Position numbers and translations under genes: made by a program. A DNA stretch of 64,000 nucleotides from Fluctibacter corallii (GTDB lineage Bacteria; Pseudomonadota; Gammaproteobacteria; Enterobacterales; Alteromonadaceae), in the NCBI RefSeq assembly GCF_025751585.1, contig NZ_JAOWKX010000003.1, positions 448,323 through 512,322 on the forward strand, in the 5' to 3' direction. The notes beneath the pieces are model-generated. The model saw only the letters and a program-made list of their open reading frames with translations, did not search any database and was not told the DNA's origin. Positions 9,600 through 18,949 of this stretch are shown here, piece by piece; positions within the stretch are counted from its first letter, which is position 1, and each line of letters begins with the position of its first letter.

Positions 9600-10331
9600 A
9601 TGTCAGTAGGGTTTCAATGTAAGCAGTTTTTTGTCGCTCATGATAAATGCGCCATGAAAGTAGGCACTGACAGTCTTATGCTGGGCAGTTGGGTAGAAGC
9701 ATCCAGTGTGGACTCTGTGTTGGATGTGGGCACGGGATGTGGCCTGCTTGCGCTAATGATGGCGCAAAAAACGTCTGAAAAGACTCAGATTTTAGGTATT
9801 GATGTGAATGAAGAGGCCATTGAGCAAGCCCGTGAAAATGCAGCCAAAACAGCTTGGCAAGAGCGCATTAGGTTTCAACATACCCCACTTCAATCGCTTT
9901 CATCTAAGCATCGGTATGAATTAATTATCTCAAACCCGCCGTATTTTGAGGCAAAATCAGGCCAGCTCAGTCAGTCGGATCCTCAATATATTGCTCCAGA
10001 TAAGCGCTTAGCTCGACATACGCTGACATTGCCGCATTCAGCATTACTGGAACATGTTGCGCGCTTATTATCAGAAGATGGTTATTTCTATTGTGTACTG
10101 CCAATAGATGCAGCGAACAATGTACAACGTTTGGCGGCATCCTTTGGGTTATTTCCTATCAAGCGTTTGAATATTAAGCCATCTCCTAGCAAGCCAATTA
10201 AATTGAGTTTGCTGTGTTTCTCAACGCATCAAAGCAGCTTGCGTGTTGATGAAATGGTTATCAGAGATAGCGAAAATCAGTACACAACGTCGTTTAAGCA
10301 GTTATGCCAAGATTTTTATCTGGCTTTTTAA
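9600..10331 (+). CDS. trmN6: tRNA1(Val) (adenine37-N6)-methyltransferase
   Basis: 243 aa from the ATG at 9600. The E. coli homologue (YfiC) opens with the same FKQFFVAHDRCAMKVGTDG-like block that is seen here as QCKQFFVAHDKCAMKVGTDS. Motif I is LDVGTGCGLLALMMA, and the catalytic (D/N)PPY is SNPPYFE near residue 122. The enzyme methylates A37 of valine tRNA. An upstream in-frame ATG at 9585 is possible; one at 9537 would add unrelated residues from the preceding gene's frame. It starts 8 bp after the Rossmann-fold gene and is probably co-transcribed. Confidence 0.88.
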   Translation: MSVGFQCKQFFVAHDKCAMKVGTDSLMLGSWVEASSVDSVLDVGTGCGLLALMMAQKTSEKTQILGIDVNEEAIEQARENAAKTAWQERIRFQHTPLQSLSSKHRYELIISNPPYFEAKSGQLSQSDPQYIAPDKRLARHTLTLPHSALLEHVARLLSEDGYFYCVLPIDAANNVQRLAASFGLFPIKRLNIKPSPSKPIKLSLLCFSTHQSSLRVDEMVIRDSENQYTTSFKQLCQDFYLAF

Positions 10332-10512
10332 TCGGTGCTAGGTCGCTGTTTTTGAATTAGAAAGCGCGAAGTTTAGGTACGAATATTTACCGTTTTATGT
10401 GAGGGGGGAATGTACTACGCTGGTAGAGCAACCGAGACTTGCTATAGTTATTATTAGATGGATGTTGGTGCACAGGACGAAACGCGACGCGCAACCTCAT
10501 GGTGATAACATT

Positions 10513-10890
10513 ATGCGAGATATCGAGTTACCAGATTCCATTTCTAAACTGGTAGACCATCTGAACATTGTACAGCTTTTTTGGCAGGGTATTCCCATTC
10601 AATTGCCTCGATTTGCTGTATACGCGATTTTAGATAAGCCTGTGTTTGATAATTACTTTTACAGAGATGGACGTAAAATGGCGCTTATTCGTGTTGATAG
10701 ATATCAAATTCCAGTTATCGATCCGTTTAGAGGGAATATTGAGCGTCCGCCTGCGCACGTTGTTATTATCAGTCACATTCGAGCGAATCGGTTTGGTTTG
10801 TATGGCTACCCAGCCGATGTCGTGCAAGATGACATTTACCTTCCACCAGAGCACCGTTCGGTTAAACGCATTATACGTGATTTTGTGTAG
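10513..10890 (+). CDS. Hypothetical protein, possibly CheW-like
   Basis: 125 aa from the ATG at 10513; in-frame starts at 10462 (ATG) and 10399 (GTG) are alternatives with no clearly better ribosome site. The pattern MALIRVDRYQIPVIDPFRG, then VVIISHIRANRFGLYGYPADVV, matches the beta-strand order of a CheW-like domain (strand, conserved P-x-I-D, then a strand pair), which is remote evidence only. If correct it would be a chemotaxis-type coupling domain or a diverged relative. The gene stands alone between TrmN6 and YgjV. I do not recognise a close family. Confidence 0.5.
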   Translation: MRDIELPDSISKLVDHLNIVQLFWQGIPIQLPRFAVYAILDKPVFDNYFYRDGRKMALIRVDRYQIPVIDPFRGNIERPPAHVVIISHIRANRFGLYGYPADVVQDDIYLPPEHRSVKRIIRDFV

Positions 10891-10990
10891 TAGTTAATTC
10901 ACCGTATATCCGACTATTGATTTTGTCTGTTACTCTATCTGTTTTCGTGTGCTGCGCGCACTTGCTGCGTTTTCAATATAGGAGAAAGCC

Positions 10991-11515
10991 TTGACAGATT
11001 TTGGTGCAGAGTTATTGGGTGCTTGCGCGTTAGTGACTAACTTTATTGGCTACCGCCAAAATGAAATAAATCGCTATCGCATGATTTCTGGTGTCGGCTT
11101 AGTATTTCTGAGCGCCCACTTTTTTATGTTAGATGCTATGGCAGCAGGTATTGCGTGTTTATTATCTAGCGTCAGAAATATCATTGCTATAAAAACCCAA
11201 CATATTGCGGTAGTGATTGTGTTTGTTATGCTCCATTTATTATTTCTAGCTTACGAGTGGTTTATTTTGCATCACAACGCTTGGATATTTGTAGCATACA
11301 CCTCATCAATTATTTTCACTGTTGGCACTGTGATGCTGTCTAATACCACACGTATTCGGCAATGGTTTATTGTCGCTGAAAGCTTAGGACTGGTTTATGC
11401 TCTGTCTGTAGGAAGTGTGTTCGGCAGCATATTTAACATATCTAATTTAATCAGTATTTTTATTAAGTTGGCGGCGGACAAGCCTGAATCACAACGTGAT
11501 GAATGCAACTCATAA
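10991..11515 (+). CDS. YgjV-family inner-membrane protein
   Basis: 174 aa starting at TTG, chosen because AGGAG lies 7 bases before it and no in-frame ATG precedes the conserved N-terminus. Five to six hydrophobic segments cover most of the length (e.g. ISGVGLVFLSAHFFML, IAVVIVFVMLHLLFLAYEW, WIFVAYTSSIIFTVGTVML). Size and the early GYRQNEINRYR block fit the YgjV family of unknown function. A strong bidirectional terminator follows. Confidence 0.7.
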   Translation: MTDFGAELLGACALVTNFIGYRQNEINRYRMISGVGLVFLSAHFFMLDAMAAGIACLLSSVRNIIAIKTQHIAVVIVFVMLHLLFLAYEWFILHHNAWIFVAYTSSIIFTVGTVMLSNTTRIRQWFIVAESLGLVYALSVGSVFGSIFNISNLISIFIKLAADKPESQRDECNS

Positions 11516-11530
11516 ACGACAGTGCAAAAA

Positions 11531-11552
11531 AAACCTCGCATTTGCGAGGTTT
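11531..11552. terminator. Bidirectional rho-independent terminator
   Basis: AAACCTCGCA and TGCGAGGTTT form a 10-bp stem with an A tract on the left and T residues on the right, so it can stop transcription from both the YgjV gene (+) and the ExbD gene (-). Confidence 0.85.
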
Positions 11553-11578
11553 TTAGAAATTATATAGAGGTTTAGGGA

Positions 11579-11989
11579 TTATTGACCCTGAACCAATACA
11601 GAAACTTTGTCGATGCCAGCTAATTTAGTCTGGTTCATCACTTCCACTACGATACCATGCTTCGCTTTAGGGTGAGCTTGGATACCAGCAGAGTCTGTGT
11701 TGTTTTCAGCAAGGAATGTTTGGATATTTGCTACAACACGACGAATATCAACTTCACGGTTGTTCATCACGATAGTGCCATTTTCGTCGATACGAATGGC
11801 TAATGATTTTTTATTCGTTTCTGGCGGTGGAGTATTTCTGTCCTCCGGACGATTCACGTCCAAGCCCTTCTCTTTAACGAAAGACGTGGTAACGATAAAG
11901 AAGATCAACATGATGAATACGATGTCTAGCATCGGTGTCATGTCGATTGACGCTTCGTCATCAGCGGAGCCGTGTTTCTTTTTTCTCAT
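11579..11989 (-). CDS. exbD: ExbD/TolR-family biopolymer transport protein
   Basis: 136 aa. After a short charged cytoplasmic N-terminus, DMTPMLDIVFIMLIFFIVTT is the single membrane helix with the conserved Asp that carries protons in ExbD/TolR stators. The rest is a small periplasmic domain ending in a TolR-like pattern (GIDKVSVLVQGQ). ExbD normally works with ExbB and TonB to energise outer-membrane transporters. No ExbB or TonB gene lies nearby: the next 273 bp upstream carry no gene and the following gene is unrelated, so this copy stands alone within the window. Confidence 0.88.
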   Translation of the reverse strand: MRKKKHGSADDEASIDMTPMLDIVFIMLIFFIVTTSFVKEKGLDVNRPEDRNTPPPETNKKSLAIRIDENGTIVMNNREVDIRRVVANIQTFLAENNTDSAGIQAHPKAKHGIVVEVMNQTKLAGIDKVSVLVQGQ

Positions 11990-12262
11990 AGTTCAAACCA
12001 CATATCTAAGGATAGCTTTCTAGTATAGAATTATTTGGGGGCGTGAGTAAATGAATTATAACCAACTCTTTACACTTTTCTTTGCTTGTCCGACCTATTT
12101 CGTGTCGTCATTAGCCTTCCCTCAGCGCGTATTTTTATCTGATCTTGGGCAAGATCGCAAGATCGTTTCGTTGCCAATGGCGAATCAGACATCCTGAATA
12201 GGCGTCATTAATGACTAACCAAACGTTAAATGAACAGTCTAAACGCTTGCTGTAAAAAGTAT

Positions 12263-13078
12263 TTAAGGATTGTCTTTCTGTTTTACCAATGCGTATGTCA
12301 GCAATGAAAAATAATCATATAAAGGCAACGACATCGCTTGCAGGTGTTCGGGGGTAGGGTATAAGCCGAGTTTGGCTTCCTGACTTTGCTTCGTTCCCTG
12401 TACCAAAAAGGTATTTTTTATCTCACTGGATTGAATAATGGCTTCAAATGCGCGTGCTGCCATCTCTTGAGGTTGCGCATAGTAAAATAGCTTTAGTGTG
12501 CGATCTGCCATTGCACTTTGAATAACGTATGGGTGAGGTTCGTCACCACTTTCGTTCAGAAACAGCATTTTAAACCAATGGGAAAGTGCCTGATTTAATG
12601 GGTGAGAGTGTGTACGCGCATCGTTGAGCCATAATTCACTGGCAAATTGAAGTGGCGCGACTTTTTCAAACATATACTGAGAAACATAATGGTCAAAGGC
12701 ATGAAACCACTCGTGTGCCAAGGCACCGCCACCAGCGTTTTTTGCTAAAGCCAGTTGCCGTATCTGTGGTGCGTAATGGGCGCTACTGTGCTTCTGACCG
12801 CCGCTGCCAAAGGCAATGGACAGTGTGCCATTTAAAGAGATTACCTGTTCGGGCAAAGACAATATGTCCATGAGGTCACATAGTGCATCAAACATAAGAT
12901 TAGCAGCAATTTGTTGCTCTTCTTTAGTCACCCACTTGCCGACTTTGGCGGTTTTGAAGCCGAAATATTTCACAATATCAGCAAAAGACACATCCGCTCC
13001 TCCGCGATGGTTTTCACCGTTGCGATAAAAAGGGCGATGCAACCTAGACGGGCTTTTAGGATTTTCTGAATGAGACAC
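12263..13078 (-). CDS. LPD1-domain (CLCA_X family) protein with HEWFH motif
   Basis: 271 aa. Residues 38-140 match the LPD1 pattern known from large polyvalent phage and plasmid proteins and the CLCA_X family: YFGFKTAKVGKWV, LNGTLSIAFGSGG, SAHYAP, then GGGALAHEWFHAFDHY. HEWFH followed by an Asp/His-rich turn is zincin-like, so metal binding is plausible, but catalysis is unproven. The remaining 130 residues are helical. It lies 11 bp downstream of the flavodoxin gene on the same strand, suggesting one transcript. No membrane segment or signal peptide is visible. Confidence 0.72.
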   Translation of the reverse strand: MSHSENPKSPSRLHRPFYRNGENHRGGADVSFADIVKYFGFKTAKVGKWVTKEEQQIAANLMFDALCDLMDILSLPEQVISLNGTLSIAFGSGGQKHSSAHYAPQIRQLALAKNAGGGALAHEWFHAFDHYVSQYMFEKVAPLQFASELWLNDARTHSHPLNQALSHWFKMLFLNESGDEPHPYVIQSAMADRTLKLFYYAQPQEMAARAFEAIIQSSEIKNTFLVQGTKQSQEAKLGLYPTPEHLQAMSLPLYDYFSLLTYALVKQKDNP

Positions 13079-13089
13079 GAAGCGAGCCG

Positions 13090-13638
13090 TTAGTGATCCA
13101 TGTCAGCGAGTTCGGTTAAGAGCCGTGTTGTCCAATTGTCGATTCTGTCATCTGTGACATCAAACTGGTTCTCATCATCAAGAGATAACCCTACAAAATG
13201 CGATTTGTCTTCCGTCAACGCTTTTGATGCTGTGAACTCGTACCCCTCGTTTGGCCAATATCCGATAAAACGACAGCCCAGAACTGCCAGCTCATCATGA
13301 AGCATACCCAGCGCATCTTGAAACCAGTCAGCATACCCCATCTGATCGCCCATACCGTACAAGGCAACGACTTTATCTTTAAGGTCAAGTTGTTTGACAT
13401 CGTCCCACTGACTTTCCCAATCTTCCTGTAGTTCGCCGAAATCCCAAGTAGAAATGCCAAAAATCAGCACATCAAACTGTTCTGCGTTTTTGAGGGGCAC
13501 ATCTTTAATATTATGAATATGTACCACGTCACCGGCGAAGAGGGTGTTCAATGCAATCTGAATTTTTTCAGCTGCCATTTCGGTGTAACACGTTGTCGAG
13601 CCGTAAAATAGCCCAATCGCGAAGTCATTTTCAGACAT
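13090..13638 (-). CDS. Flavodoxin
   Basis: 182 aa, the length of a long-chain flavodoxin. The N-terminal FMN phosphate loop reads GLFYGSTTCYTEMAAEKI; the usual T/S-x-T-G-N-T is altered to STTCYTE. ISTWDFGELQEDW is the tryptophan loop and LYGMGDQMGYADWFQDALG the second flavin loop, both diagnostic. The altered first loop is seen in FldB-type flavodoxins, so this is more likely FldB-like than FldA-like. It donates electrons to iron-sulfur or radical enzymes in the cytosol. The LPD1 protein follows. Confidence 0.88.
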   Translation of the reverse strand: MSENDFAIGLFYGSTTCYTEMAAEKIQIALNTLFAGDVVHIHNIKDVPLKNAEQFDVLIFGISTWDFGELQEDWESQWDDVKQLDLKDKVVALYGMGDQMGYADWFQDALGMLHDELAVLGCRFIGYWPNEGYEFTASKALTEDKSHFVGLSLDDENQFDVTDDRIDNWTTRLLTELADMDH

Positions 13639-13807
13639 GAAAACTCTTTAATTCATTATTTTCCGTTATTTTGCGAAATTGTGTTGGCTGGGTAAAGAGT
13701 CTCTGGCTTTTTCCTTACACTGATAATGAACATTAATGGTAATAATTCGCTACGCATGTTCTGTAAGGGTAGTCTTGAAGGCATAAAAATGTCGTCGGGG
13801 GAGGCAG

Positions 13808-14521
13808 ATGGACAGCAGCATTTTGTTTTTTGTCAGCACGCTAACATCTGCGGTTGCAGCAATTGCAGGCATGGGGGGCGGCATGATGCTAATCGCTATT
13901 TTGCCGAGCTTTTTACCTGCCAGTGCAGTGATTCCAGTGCATGGTGTGGCACAATTGGCAAGTAATGGCTCTCGCGCATTTATTGCGATTACGCATGTGC
14001 GCTGGGCGTTTCTAAAACCGTTTTTAGTTGGCTCGGTGCTTGGCGTATTGTGCGTGAGTGTATTGGTGCGCTACGTTTCTGCTCAAACTTTGCTGGTAGG
14101 TATGGCGCTGTATATTTTACTTACGCTTTGGAGCACGGCATTTTCGCGGTTTATCAAGCGAGCAGAGCGATTCTCTGTGGCGGGTTTTTGGCAATCTGGA
14201 CTCAGTGTTGTAGTCGGAGCAACTGGGCCGCTTACCACAACACTGCTGACCAAAAAATGCGATAGCAAAGACGAGATCATTGTGACCAATGCCGTATTTA
14301 TGGCGTTCAGCCATGGGTTTAAAATCCCGTTATTTTTATGGGTTGGGTTTAACTATGCTACTTACTGGTTGGAAATCGTTCTGCTTAGTATTGGCGCGGT
14401 TCTGGGTTCTTATGTCGGTACATGGTTACGTCAATTTGTAAGCGACCAGCACTTCAAACTTTGGGTTAAAATTGCGCTAACATTGCTCGCTATACGTATT
14501 ATTGCTACCTCGCTTGTTTAA
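13808..14521 (+). CDS. TauE/SafE-family permease
   Basis: 237 aa, mostly hydrophobic, with about seven membrane segments. The N-terminal repeat VAAIAGMGGGMMLIAILP and the later SGLSVVVGATGPLTTTLL are the two Gly-rich inverted motifs of the TauE/SafE (DUF81) family, which exports sulfite, sulfoacetate or similar anions. The substrate here is unknown. The stop overlaps the convergent phosphatase stop by 4 bp, so both may be affected by read-through. Confidence 0.82.
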   Translation: MDSSILFFVSTLTSAVAAIAGMGGGMMLIAILPSFLPASAVIPVHGVAQLASNGSRAFIAITHVRWAFLKPFLVGSVLGVLCVSVLVRYVSAQTLLVGMALYILLTLWSTAFSRFIKRAERFSVAGFWQSGLSVVVGATGPLTTTLLTKKCDSKDEIIVTNAVFMAFSHGFKIPLFLWVGFNYATYWLEIVLLSIGAVLGSYVGTWLRQFVSDQHFKLWVKIALTLLAIRIIATSLV

Positions 14522-16458
14522 GATTCAGTCGGTGTGTTTTGGCTGTCTTTGTCGTCTTTGACTGAAAATTGGGTGACTTTTCCATCGCTACCCAATACGT
14601 TACCGTCAACCAAAGCCCCCTGCTGCTTAACGATTAATTCGCCTATGCCACTGCCATTATGCAAAGAGCCAAAGGTGTTATGTGTAGGAATCCGTGGCGT
14701 AATTTTCATATTTCTTCGTCGCGTGAACCAATTTAGCGGTGAACGGCGGTGATAAAGAATGTGGTTTAAGCGATCAAACCAAGTAATTAGTGCATCGGGA
14801 AATGTATTTTTTATCCCGCTACAGGTGATTTGAGTAATTCTGGGTGTGTTGCGTTTAAATCGAAGCGTGATGTCGTAAATAAAGCTGTAATGCACATCTC
14901 CAGACAGAATCACAAAGTGCTTTGGCGTTTTGGGGTTTCTAAAAATGTTCAGGATTACGCTTGCAGTGCCTTTGTGTGCCATCCAGTTTTCTGCATCGAC
15001 CATGAGGGCTTTGCCGAAAAAGGTAAAAATACGTTGAATAACTTCGATGAGTTTCACCCCAAAAATAGGAGCGGCAGACACCATAATCACCGAGGGTTGA
15101 TCAATAAGCTCCTGTTGCAGTTCACTCAGGGCTTCCCAGTCCATTAACCCTGAAGGTTTACCCACATCCGATTCTGAGCGCCACCGATGGGTTCGGGTAT
15201 CGAGTACAATAAATTTAGGCTCGGTGTTTAAGTGATAATGCCATTCTGACCAATCGAGCAGCGTATCAACAAGCTGATTGTGATGGCTGATGCCTGCTTC
15301 TGAAAAGTGTGATTTGCAGGACGCCGTTAACGGTGCCATGACATTCGGTTGGTTGCCCCAACCCTGACATAGCCAATACCCAGCCAAGGCATTGCCAATA
15401 ATCCGCTTACCAAATGGATGCCCGTATGCCGCTTCTTCCCAACCTCGGGTCAGGTTCCAGTCATCGGTAATGTCATGATCATCAAAAATCATATACACAG
15501 GTACATGGGCTAATGCGCGACGAACCTTATGCAGGCCTGCAACAAAATCTTCGATGATGCCCTGTTCTTGGGTAAAACGTGCCGTAAATTGTGGTGCGAC
15601 TTTACTACTATCAAATGCAATAAGCGGCCACAATGCATCAGACCACACAAGGCAATACATGGCGATTACTTCATTAAACGCGATGAGATGATTATTTGCA
15701 TTAACAGAGGTAAAAATGGGCTTAGATTTCGCCTTAAAAAACGTCTTATAAAAGGTTTCAGTTGCGTCGTCATCAGGCAGTAGCATTGGGCGCTTATAAT
15801 AAGAGTGTTCGTGATCGATAAGTGACTGACTGTTGTCGATAACGCTGCTGTCTAATTCTTCGTGAAATAAACCCAGTAAATCAATAACCTGATGAATCGC
15901 CTGCAGCATTGGCCCCGCTACGTCATCGGTGTAAACCTGATCACCAGACATCATTAATAAATCAGGCATGGCGGATTTGTCTTGCAGACTGTCTTGAATG
16001 CGTTGGTCTAAAATCAGTAATCCGTCTTTGCTGTCATGATGCGGCTTTCGACATGAGCCATGAAAAACATGCTCAAGCGAAGAGGGAACAGTAAAACTCG
16101 GTAACGATTCATTCTGATAGCAGAGCGTCGGTATAAGTGCGCTCAGTGATTGTGAATGTTCTTCTCGAGTAAGGGTAATGTCATAGAAAAGGCGCGTTTG
16201 CGTTGGCAGCGGATCAGTAAAATGTACGTGTAACATGGTGACGAATGCATGTTTACCCACAGGAATTTGCTGGCACTGCTCTGCGTTGAGCTGGTCGTCA
16301 AATAGCGTACCTGATTGGCTTTTGAGTAACAATGAATACGTGTTTTGTGCAGTGGTGATTAACCAAATGCTCACTTCATTTGGCGTAACGTGTCGCACAA
16401 TCGGGCCTGCCACAATATCAGGCAGCGAATTAGGTGAAGATACGATGGGCTGTTCCAA
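14518..16458 (-). CDS. PhoD-like metallophosphatase
   Basis: 646 aa. Metal-binding motifs appear in the PhoD order: HGSCRKPHHD near residue 132, MMSGDQVYTDDV near 168, MIFDDHDITDDWN near 325, and LSGDVHYSFIYD near 525. The first ~120 residues look like the N-terminal Ig-like domain of PhoD relatives. No signal peptide or Tat motif is visible, unlike secreted PhoD phosphodiesterases, so a cytosolic role is likely. The substrate is probably a phosphoester; no closer assignment is possible. Confidence 0.82.
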   Translation of the reverse strand: MEQPIVSSPNSLPDIVAGPIVRHVTPNEVSIWLITTAQNTYSLLLKSQSGTLFDDQLNAEQCQQIPVGKHAFVTMLHVHFTDPLPTQTRLFYDITLTREEHSQSLSALIPTLCYQNESLPSFTVPSSLEHVFHGSCRKPHHDSKDGLLILDQRIQDSLQDKSAMPDLLMMSGDQVYTDDVAGPMLQAIHQVIDLLGLFHEELDSSVIDNSQSLIDHEHSYYKRPMLLPDDDATETFYKTFFKAKSKPIFTSVNANNHLIAFNEVIAMYCLVWSDALWPLIAFDSSKVAPQFTARFTQEQGIIEDFVAGLHKVRRALAHVPVYMIFDDHDITDDWNLTRGWEEAAYGHPFGKRIIGNALAGYWLCQGWGNQPNVMAPLTASCKSHFSEAGISHHNQLVDTLLDWSEWHYHLNTEPKFIVLDTRTHRWRSESDVGKPSGLMDWEALSELQQELIDQPSVIMVSAAPIFGVKLIEVIQRIFTFFGKALMVDAENWMAHKGTASVILNIFRNPKTPKHFVILSGDVHYSFIYDITLRFKRNTPRITQITCSGIKNTFPDALITWFDRLNHILYHRRSPLNWFTRRRNMKITPRIPTHNTFGSLHNGSGIGELIVKQQGALVDGNVLGSDGKVTQFSVKDDKDSQNTPTES

Positions 16459-16596
16459 TTATTCGGTTAATATGTTGTTTTTTGCTTAGTCTGCATCAGA
16501 TTTAAATGTATGATCAACCTCTTGGGCCAAAACTTCGGGTAGATTCACTCGATAAAATGTAAGAATTCGTAAGTGACGTACGCACAAGGCACACAT

Positions 16597-17757
16597 ATGA
16601 AAAGATCTGGATTGAACATATTCATTAGGATATTGGCAACGAAATTTTGTCTGATAGCCATGTTAACGAGTGTTACCGGTTTGGTTAACGCACAAGATAG
16701 TACAGAAGACGAACTTCAACTCTACGGAGAGTGGATTACCGAGCCTAATGGTGACGTGATGGTGAACCCACAAACATCTGGCTTGGTGCTTTGGCGTAAT
16801 CAATTATTAACCCTTTCTGATGGCAGTGCCGATCAGTCGCAAGTAAATCAACTTCATCAACTGCATGCAGAAAATGCCAAACTGTCTGATCAACACTATG
16901 CATTTACTTTCAGTGATCAGGTGAAGCAGTCATGTTTTTATCCTTATTTGGCAGACAAGCCCGATTACGAAGCCTTAGCGATTGATGCGCACGATGATTC
17001 GGTGTTTTACGTTGTGACTGAGGATGCAACACGTGCAGAAAATACGTTATCTAATAATTGTGCATTTTCTTCCAAAGAGACAGGCTCGACCGATTACCCA
17101 ACTTTACTATTAAGGCTGCAATTAACATCGGACACACAACTCGTTGTGACCCATGTTCGCCCATTGCGTTTCTCGGCAGACGACAGCGTAGGTAACTTCC
17201 CAAATGACGGCATTGAAGGGTTAGCGATGGCAAGCGATGGCACCTTATATCTGGGTTTAGAAAAAGATGCAGAAGGGCAGCCTCGAATTTTTAGAATCGG
17301 CAATATTAAAGCACAGTGGCAATCTGGAGACTTCTTACCCGTAGAAGATGCAAAGCTCAAGGTGCCTAAGTTCGCAGCAGGTGCACATCCTATTAATGGT
17401 ATGGATGTCATGACTGATTTAACTGGACATGAATGGATTGTAGCAGCTGCGCGCAATGATAACGAATTGTGGTTTATCGATACTCGCGCACAGAGGGACA
17501 CACATAGGGTTAAATTGGCTTTTTGGGCACCTACACGTGTGCTTGAAGGGTGTGATAGGTTCACCTTAATGGATAATGCGTCTTTAGAGGGCGTAGCGGT
17601 CAGTCAGGATAAAATTTGGCTGATTAATGACCCGTGGAAGGTCAATTACTTGAAAAACGCAACCTGCAAGAAAACAGAATTCATGTATAAACAATTTGCG
17701 CCTTTGTTGTTTTCAGTGGATAGAGCAGAAATGATGTCTATGCTTCAGGCGCAATAG
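16597..17757 (+). CDS. Exported esterase-like/beta-propeller protein
   Basis: 386 aa from the ATG at 16597 (an upstream in-frame start at 16573 adds eight residues). The start is followed by a signal segment (FCLIAMLTSVTGLVNAQ). Beta-rich repeats follow, including KPDYEALAIDAHDD, NDGIEGLAMASDGTLYLG and NASLEGVAVSQDKIWLIND. The recurring E-x-L-A/E-G-V/L-A pattern is characteristic of phytase-like/esterase-like propellers. Three cysteines are conspicuous in the mature part. Substrate unknown; likely periplasmic or secreted. A terminator follows. Confidence 0.65.
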   Translation: MKRSGLNIFIRILATKFCLIAMLTSVTGLVNAQDSTEDELQLYGEWITEPNGDVMVNPQTSGLVLWRNQLLTLSDGSADQSQVNQLHQLHAENAKLSDQHYAFTFSDQVKQSCFYPYLADKPDYEALAIDAHDDSVFYVVTEDATRAENTLSNNCAFSSKETGSTDYPTLLLRLQLTSDTQLVVTHVRPLRFSADDSVGNFPNDGIEGLAMASDGTLYLGLEKDAEGQPRIFRIGNIKAQWQSGDFLPVEDAKLKVPKFAAGAHPINGMDVMTDLTGHEWIVAAARNDNELWFIDTRAQRDTHRVKLAFWAPTRVLEGCDRFTLMDNASLEGVAVSQDKIWLINDPWKVNYLKNATCKKTEFMYKQFAPLLFSVDRAEMMSMLQAQ

Positions 17758-17764
17758 ATGCCAA

Positions 17765-17790
17765 GCGGGTAACGTGGCTACCCGCATTTT
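17765..17790. terminator. Hairpin terminator between convergent genes
   Basis: GCGGGTA and TACCCGC pair around a 7-base loop and are followed by ATTTT. It lies between the exported propeller protein (+) and msrA (-). Confidence 0.7.
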
Positions 17791-17804
17791 GTACATAGAG
17801 AGTG

Positions 17805-18347
17805 TTACTGGGCTTTAAGCTTGCTCGCAAACGTTTGTTTAAATTTCTTCAGCTTAGGCGCCACGACCATATTGCAGTAGGTGTTCTGCGGGTTATTATT
17901 AAAATAATCCTGATGATAGTCTTCAGCTTGATAATAATTACTAAGTTCAGTGACTTCAGTCACCACGGGATTGTCCCAAATTTGTTCTTCTTCCATTTCT
18001 TTAATAATGGCCAGCGCTTCGTCTTTTTGGGCGTCGTCGTGGAAGAAAATCGCACTTCGATATTGGGTGCCAATATCATTCCCTTGCCGATTAAGCTGCG
18101 TTGGGTCATGCAATGCAAAGAAGATTTCTAGCAAATCTCGGTAGCTGAGTTTATCAGCATCAAAATTCACTCTTACCACTTCTGCGTGTCCGGTATTGCC
18201 AGTGCATACTTCTTCGTAAGTGGGATTGGTTTGATGCCCTCCCGCATAGCCTGAAAATGCCGATTCGATTCCTTCAACCTGATTCAGAGCTGATTCTAAA
18301 CACCAAAAGCAGCCGCCAGCGATGGTTGCATGTTGAATATTCGCCAT
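17805..18347 (-). CDS. msrA: Peptide-methionine (S)-S-oxide reductase MsrA
   Basis: 180 aa, typical MsrA length. GGCFWCLESAL near residue 13 contains the catalytic Cys; GYAGGHQTNPTYEEVCTGNT and HAEVVRVNFD are the conserved substrate-pocket segments, and QYRSAIF follows. The enzyme reduces methionine-S-sulfoxide with thioredoxin, repairing oxidised proteins. It is monocistronic by context. Confidence 0.95.
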   Translation of the reverse strand: MANIQHATIAGGCFWCLESALNQVEGIESAFSGYAGGHQTNPTYEEVCTGNTGHAEVVRVNFDADKLSYRDLLEIFFALHDPTQLNRQGNDIGTQYRSAIFFHDDAQKDEALAIIKEMEEEQIWDNPVVTEVTELSNYYQAEDYHQDYFNNNPQNTYCNMVVAPKLKKFKQTFASKLKAQ

Positions 18348-18512
18348 AAAATGATTTCCGTCTGGTTTTTAAAACTATGTGGGCTTACTGAGTGCAAACT
18401 TCAAGTCATCCGAATATAAAATCTTTACGTATAATCATTTGAAAAAACGAATATGTAGGCGTACGTTGATGTACACACACGTTGCTGTATGGCTGATACA
18501 TAAGAGTGAGAC

Positions 18513-18926
18513 ATGATTAAAATTTTCTATGATGGGCTTTGTCCGCTTTGTCAGGCAGAAATGAACGCATTAAAAAAGCGAGACACCCACAATGCATTGC
18601 AAACGGTCGATATTCAGTCGCCTGACTTTGTGCAAGCCTACCCGCAACTCGATTGGCAGGCTCTCAATGCACGTATTCATGCAATGCTACCTGATGGCAC
18701 GGTTGTGACTGGTTTGGATGCAACCCATATTGCGTGGAAAGCGGTTGGACGGGGATGGCTTTACGCGCCACTGCGCTGGCCGGTGATTCGCTGGTTTGCT
18801 GATGCTGCGTACACTTTTTTTGCAAAGCATCGATATACCATATCGTATTGGCTAACGGGCAAGAAGCGCTGCGAACGCTGTGTTGTAGATACCTCGTTCG
18901 ACAGCGATGAGAACAAGCGTCGTTAA
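18513..18926 (+). CDS. DCC-family thiol-disulfide oxidoreductase-like protein (DUF393)
   Basis: 137 aa. FYDGLCPLCQAEM at the N-terminus is the DxxCxxC motif of the DUF393/DCC family, thought to have a thioredoxin-like fold. HIAWKAVGRGWLYAPLRWP and an Arg-rich C-terminus (KKRCERC) complete the usual pattern. The role is unknown beyond probable redox activity. The SDR gene begins 23 bp later and may be co-transcribed. Confidence 0.8.
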   Translation: MIKIFYDGLCPLCQAEMNALKKRDTHNALQTVDIQSPDFVQAYPQLDWQALNARIHAMLPDGTVVTGLDATHIAWKAVGRGWLYAPLRWPVIRWFADAAYTFFAKHRYTISYWLTGKKRCERCVVDTSFDSDENKRR

Positions 18927-18949
18927 ATTGAGATGTTGGAGACAATGAT

